Assembly: GCA_963920665.1 (NCBI GenBank)
Contig: OY987271.1
Location: forward strand, 2,978,501-3,042,500
Source: Straminergon stramineum
Taxonomy: Eukaryota > Streptophyta > Bryopsida > Hypnales > Calliergonaceae
Length of the DNA stretch: 64,000 bases
Reading direction: 5' to 3'
Shown piece by piece: positions 58,336-64,000 of this stretch. The notes under the pieces are model-generated. The model did not search any database and had not been told where the DNA came from. It saw nothing but the letters and a program-made list of their open reading frames with translations. The number at the start of each line of letters is the position of its first letter. Within the stretch, counting starts at the first letter, position 1. The position numbers were made by a program, and so were the translations under genes.

Positions 58336-59458
58336 CATTCCCAGAGAATCTAGAATCCCATCTTCACTACCTGCCAGTAAGGCCCAATATAAAAAATTTC
58401 AATTGGTAATAGATGTTATTACCAAACATTTGATTGTATCCAGATTGGAGATTTAAGTCGAAGATTACATGTTGGTAAGACCATGAAGCTTCAAGGCATT
58501 GTAATTTTTGGATTTTTGGACCAATGATTGTAAGGCCTTTTTTTCAAGAAGGTTATGGGCTCTCTAGCTCCTTCATTGGGAGGGGGCTGCAAATTGAAGA
58601 TGGTCACTTTTGAGTATGCAATTTCGGTTCACAATTTTTGTATGTGCTGGCTTTGTCCGACTCATGAAATGAAGTTTTGGAAACATTCTAGCAGCGGTGT
58701 GCAGGGCCGTGATTACTTTTTAAACACATTTACCCACTTTTGTTTCCATGGGCTTGAAGCTGCCCATTTTTTTTTTTTGAGGCAATGAGCAGCAAAATGC
58801 CTAAAACAAAAACAATGCTTCAGAGATTCACAATACGAGCATTCAATACAGCACTGAACATAGGAGCACGTCTACACTTTTAATACCCGACCTTATCAGA
58901 TTACAGAATACCAAATTACCGAGGTTGCATACAGAAATAGCCACAATCCTTGGTAGGCCACTGAAACATCCCAAATGACCATGTTTCGCATAGTACACGT
59001 GACATAATCGATGTCAATCAACCACAACGGGGCAAAATCATGCTTTTTACTTATGCGCTATCACTACAAACTGCAGCACTCTTCGACGTCCATGTGCGCC
59101 AGCTCTAAATCAGCTTGAAATGGTCTGTACAGAGCTCCAGCCATTAAAAATCGTATAACCAGCAATATTCCACCATTAAGTGCGCTTCAAATCTGCACAT
59201 CTGAGTAACATACCGACATATACAGGTAAGAAACTCTGAAAAACGAGACACTGGGACTGTAATGTACACAATAGCCATATATTTAGCACATACGCAGATG
59301 ACATCCATGGTTAAGAATCTCACAATACAGGAAAACCAAAAAAATTGCATCTGAGAGGCTCGGCACTGCGAACGGCAATCAAACTGGCCAGTGAGCTTCA
59401 TACTCTAGGGGTTTGGGTTCCATCACACATTTTCGAAGTTTCACTTACAGTGTCTTCG
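58336..59458 (-). other. 3' side of ARL1, probable untranslated region and intergenic DNA
   Basis: From about 58850 to 59458 base composition becomes more even, as in the ARL1 introns, and probably includes the 3' untranslated region. I cannot place the poly-A site. 58336-58850 has no recognised feature. Confidence 0.4.
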
Positions 59459-62157
59459 CTACTTTTTCCCAGACTTCAGAGTGTCGCTGAGCCTGATATC
59501 ACAATTTACAAAGCGGTAGTCAGTAGAAACGGAAATATACATGACCGCATGAAGAAATAAATAAGAAGGATGACTTCCCAATTTTCAGAACACTTTGGCA
59601 CGAGAACACAAAACGGGAAGTGTTACAGCTTCAATGTCCGTAACTCAGATTATTTGAAGGCATGCAGATCTTTCAGAATCATACCAGTCCAACCCCTCAA
59701 AGAGACCATCACCCTTGATGGCGGAGGTCTTGAATATGGACCATTGTCTGTTTTTGATTGTGTGCAAGTTCAATGCTTCTGTGACAGCCGCTGCGTCGAG
59801 CGCTCCAGGTAAATCCTGCCAACCAATCAACGAAGACAAGAGCACTTGCACTTCTCAGGCTCGAAACTGATGTACTTCAATACCCTCTGAAAACAAGATA
59901 AAATAAAGTGAAGCCCAAGCGAGCACAGCAATTTAGGCGAAACTGTAAATAGTACCGAATGACTCGTGAACTTAGAAATATGAAGTCGACAAAACATACG
60001 AAGGTTCAAGATGGATATACCTGCTTATTTGCATAAATAAGTATCACAGCATCCTTCAACTCCTCCTCCTATCAATTCAAGTGCATATATACTTGTCAAT
60101 GTATTAACTACTACAAAATGTGATATGAAGTGGACATTAATTAAATGTTAAATTTGAGATTGTCATTGTTTTAAGTTTCATTGAGTGGAACCTCTTAACT
60201 AAAGTCGCCACATCATGTCGTTAACCTCATTAGCAGCATCAATGAGTCATGTACAAACACAGAATCCAGGCCCTCTTTGCTCAGGTGATCTTGCATGTTT
60301 AGAAATTTGCAGAATGTTATTCAGTACACTAGTCAGTAATGCCACCACCACGACAATGTCGATTTAAGACATTGAGTACATATTTTGATAATATAAACCA
60401 CCTAAACATTAGGTCTTGTGTTGTATGCAAACCCCTCAAACCGTCGTTGCTTTAGCATACAGTATCCAAGAAATGCATACGTAAGGTGGGTTGAAATCCC
60501 TCTCAATTGCTAACGACAATTTTTTAAAATTTGATCATTGAAATAATCAATGCAAAATGTGTTGGTTTTAGGTTCTCTTGCTTTACACCATAACTTGGTA
60601 CTCTAAACAGACTAATAATATAGAAGTTGCTGTGCCGTTTCCATAATAAAGCTGCCTTGGATATCATTACATTTATAATTACTAAAGACTTCCATACTTC
60701 AAATAGATTCAGAGAATCAGATTCACTTCACTATAATGCCATTCCGGTAATCATGCATTTAATTTCAACTGCGCGAGCACACTTTTACATGCATATACTC
60801 ATTATTAATAACTAAACGCATTATGATGTTCTGTAGAAAGATTTATAGTACATACGATGACAGTTGCTCTGATATCTGTTAAGCACTTAAATGGCCATTT
60901 CCATTAATACCTGAAGAATAGAATGAAACTCTTCTTGCGCTATGGACATTCGTTCTGTATCACTCGAATCTACCACGTAGATGATTGCTTGTGTATTTGG
61001 GTAATAGCATCGCCAATAAGGTCTGCAACAGTTTCCGGAAAGAGACGGTGGGAAAGCTTAATCGAAACACGACAACGTAGAAGTTTGTCAATTCACAGCA
61101 AGTTTGCACCCAAGAAATTGAAAAATTGAGAAAGTTCAGCACCTGATGCTCGTTTGACCCCCTGTCATCACCACAGATTACCGGTACTTGGTTAGAATGC
61201 GGGGGAGAAAACGATCCATGCAGCTGCACGAGTAATCCAAAAGCACTCTAGTCACGTGATACCAAAAAGGGGAACCAAAAAGCTCGCATACTGCTAACAC
61301 GCACCTAAATCCCAGACTTGAAATTTAATATTGTTGTATTGCACAGTCTCCACGTTGAAGCCAATAGCTGTGATAAACATAAACAAGAACTGCAATCAGA
61401 AGTGCATATAATATAACAGAAACCGAAAAAACATATGGAGCTTTAAGCCTGATCCAAGACTTCAGTACAAACCAGAGCTTCTGCATACATAAGACCTATG
61501 CTGTCATAATGCCCAACCATACGTGCCTCCGTCAATCAAAATGCCATCGTACAATTATTGAGCCGAGATTTCTCAAGAAGTCGGAAAAAAAAGTAGGCAA
61601 CCTAAGATAGTCACTCTTGACAAAGCAAGAGGTTACAAGCAAACAGCTAAAGTGACCTACGAAAACACCTGACAAATACACCACCAATAACAAGATCATG
61701 ATTGTACAGCAACCCCTCAGAGCAAACTTACTTGGAATGGTTGAGACGACCTCCCCAACTTGCAACCGATCTGATCACCATCATTAAGGAGACCAACGCC
61801 TCCAATTTTTCATTTACCCAATAACACACGACCATCAAAGAGTGGTTCAAGCCAACTAAAACAAGCGAGACCGGCAAATATAACTAAAGATCCTCACATA
61901 ACAAGAAAAGCAATCACATCCTTCATGGCTTGCCCTTAAAAGCTTCAAACGTGGCTATGTCTCCATCCTCGTTGTCTCAGAAACCAGATTCTTAACAATG
62001 CAGCAAATTACCCTAATACGCAACTAAAAACGCAACGGATTGTGAAAAGGATACAAAGAATGGTCGTTTTCCCGGCGTTGTCCAATCCAAGGACAAGAAT
62101 ACGTGCCTCCTTGTCCCCGAATAACGTCGCAAACAACTTGGACACAAATATGCCCAT
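59459..62157 (-). CDS. ARL1: ARL1, ADP-ribosylation-factor-like GTPase 1 (8 exons, complete)
   Basis: Exons on the minus strand: 62157-62055, 61770-61732, 61367-61305, 61161-61143, 61022-60911, 60068-60021, 59815-59685, 59492-59459. All junctions are GT-AG and in phase, giving 549 nt, 182 residues plus TAG, the usual ARL1 length. It has Gly2 (myristoylation site), the P-loop GLDNAGKT (24-31), switch I TIPTIGFNVE (45-54), WDLGGQ with catalytic Gln71, NKQD (126-129) and SAIK (159-162), and ends [13 protein letters not shown]1 is a trans-Golgi GTPase that recruits GRIP-domain golgins and helps vesicle tethering. Exon 4 is a 19-nt microexon encoding GQTSI of switch II. The gene is single in the window, outside the array, and shows no lesion. 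Use of TAG as its stop shows the standard code. Confidence 0.95.
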
Positions 62158-62580
62158 AGTGATACTCTCTCCGACTCCCCTCTCGCGTTTTAAACCTTTC
62201 AAACTGACTCGACTGGAGCTCGAATTTCACGCCGCGACTCTCTCTGCAGGTCTCGTTCTCCCGACGTGCGCCTGCATCCCGATCTCCTAAAACGGCCCTG
62301 AGTGCCAGCGACGAACGCTCTCGAAAGACCCAGCTCCGATGAGGACGTGCTCCTGGGATCCAGAAGAAGGGACTTCGGGCAGGAAGGGTGGCCGCGGAGC
62401 ATCGTGGACGGCGTCAAATCGCGTCAAACAGCGACAGTAATAGACGTCCATCGCGAATCTTCGTATGGTCGCACTGAATCTTGTCCAAAGCTTAGATCCC
62501 TCTCACATCTACAAAATTTGCTGAAATTTTCTTCAATATCACCTTCTCTTATATCACATTCCTAATCTCTCACCAAAGCC
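62158..62580 (-). promoter_or_regulatory. ARL1 5' untranslated region and promoter region
   Basis: GC content rises sharply upstream of the ATG (62158-62470: CTCTCTCCGACTCCCCTCTC, GCAGGTCTCGTTCTCCCGAC on the plus strand), typical of a 5' untranslated region and a broadly active promoter. No TATA word is evident. Short frames on both strands here are not conserved genes that I know. Confidence 0.5.
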
Positions 62581-63419
62581 TTGAGAATGGACTCGCCCAA
62601 TTCAATATTTACTATGCACTCAAGGTATGTGCATTTAAAAGTAACCAATTTTTGACCAATTATCTTGGTGATCAAATGAATTAGAAAAATTGTATAAGAT
62701 TGTTATGAAACCCTAGAAAAATCTAACATAAGTTGTTTTGTAGATTTAAAACATTTGTGTAATGTTTTACAAATTTTCGAAATTGTGAACATAGGATACC
62801 TTATTCATAATACTAAATTCACCTTAATTAGACATCTTTCAAAACACAACATATTACAATTCTCATTGGTGGCTAGAAAAAACTATTTGTACCAAACTCT
62901 CATTGATTACTCTTTAATCCCTAAAGGACAATTGTCTATCGAGTGAACAATTAGAAACTTAGGTAAGTTACCTTGAAGTCAATTTTGAGTAGATGAAAAT
63001 GAAATTCTTATCAGAGATGTACATTTATATAAGCTTTTCAAAAATATAATCCTTTTTTTCAATCAAGTGCCCAAGTCAAAGGTTATGAGGCTCAAAAGTT
63101 TAGGAGGAGCTTAGGTAGCATGCTAATAGAGAGGGCAAGTAATTGGGTGATCTGCGAAGTTTAGGTCATTAACTTTGAATACTTACTATATATAGCAATC
63201 TATATAACTGAATGGACTGAAATTTTTTTCATACATTCTCATAGTAAGTATATAGAAGTAATGTGTGATTGAAAATGAAAAACGAAAAAAATAAGACAAA
63301 AATATCCAATTTTCACTCATTGCACTAGAAATGGTAGTTTTAGAACAATTTCAAAACCACTAGCACAAATTGTAGTGTAAAAAACAATAATAATTTTTAA
63401 AAAAAAATTTAATTTAAAA

Positions 63420-63501
<82 letters not shown>

Positions 63502-64000
63502 ACTTTATTAAGAGAAGGAAATGTTTGTGTTAAAGTTTGGGATTTTCATTCTTTCCAAAAATGAGTTCTCCCAAAAAATTGAAATCTTGTTTACAAAGTT
63601 GCTTTTTTTGGACATCTAATCAATAGTAGATTTCTTGTATATGTAAGACACCTCCATTAACTTAGAAAATTGGCATGTAAGTAACTAATATAACTTCCTA
63701 CCCAATGGTTCTAATTCCTAGAGTTGGATAATGCTTCCTTGTCTACAAAGTCAAATCAAACTATACTATCCTTGTTGGATAGGGCCTTCAATTTTCTTTT
63801 TGGCTTAGAACATTATATCTTGCAATCTATGAGGTCAAATGGGCTACAAATATTTTCACACATTTTTAAAGAGGCTAGTACAAATTTGTCAAGTTATAAG
63901 TTTAAGAAAAGTTTTCATATTTCAACTACGCTCAATGCACTAGAAAATGCCAATTTGGGATGTTTTGTGACAAACACCCCTAGTCTTGTAGGATTTAAAT
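62581..64000. other. AT-rich intergenic DNA with members of the dispersed repeat
   Basis: 63170-63380 (AATACTTACTATATATAGCA, CACTAGAAATGGTAGTTTTA) and 63800-63970 (ATATCTTGCAATCTATGAGG, CACTAGAAAATGCCAATTTG) carry the dispersed-family words. No gene is seen. Confidence 0.5.
63429..63501. repeat. TA/TG microsatellite
   Basis: About 29 TA units are followed by about 8 TG units, preceded by an A-run. It is a compound dinucleotide repeat and likely variable in length. Confidence 0.95.

Noticed and set aside
62302..62565. Plus-strand frame upstream of ARL1
   Set aside because: GC-rich promoter region gives long frames on both strands. No recognisable domain.
1..64000. tRNA or rRNA genes
   Set aside because: No cloverleaf or conserved rRNA words were noticed on either strand by eye.

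Overview
The window looks like nuclear DNA of a land plant. It has intron-containing genes with GT-AG splice sites, a plant-like ARL1, fragments of plant CstF-77 and PP2A-A genes, and plant-type transposons: Ty1/copia, MULE with SWIM domain, CACTA, and small elements with TTA target duplications. It is AT-rich and transposon-dense. A non-seed plant is my guess, not something the sequence proves. Only one conserved gene is clearly complete: ARL1, on the minus strand at 59459-62157 (8 exons, 182 residues).

Most of the rest (1 to about 55 kb) is a decayed tandem array. The repeating order is: G-rich flank / segment S (6.6 kb or more, no host gene, a dead copia fragment inside) / a 'B-type' gene on the minus strand / its 5' flank with G-rich block / segment T (about 2.3-2.6 kb, no gene) / an 'A-type' gene on the minus strand / its 5' flank with G-rich block / next S. 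Unit 1 is S1 79-6655, B gene lost, T1 12835-15200, A1 gene 15305-17070. Unit 2 is S2 20177-26720, B gene 27043-28999, T2 29531-32140, A2 remnant 32144-32445. Unit 3 is S3 42700-52050 (much more diverged), B-type gene 52324-54351. The A- and B-type genes are paralogs. They encode a protein I do not recognise: an N-terminal region, a pair of closely spaced membrane helices, a soluble region, and after one intron a glutamine-rich coiled coil.

Comparing units gives empty sites that date insertions. These include two CACTA elements with 3-bp duplications, a family of about 230-bp PIF/Harbinger-like MITEs, an insertion with a 13-bp duplication nested in one MITE, and a 4.8-kb insertion that split another MITE and carries 5' exons of CstF-77 followed by middle exons of PP2A-A. 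A MULE transposase gene (33.5-40.0 kb) is split by about 4 kb containing a second decayed transposon-type ORF, and it abuts a satellite of about 150-bp units.

From 55 kb to the end the array stops. The sequence is AT-rich intergenic DNA with an older, very diverged piece of S, then the ARL1 locus, then more AT-rich DNA with a TA/TG microsatellite.
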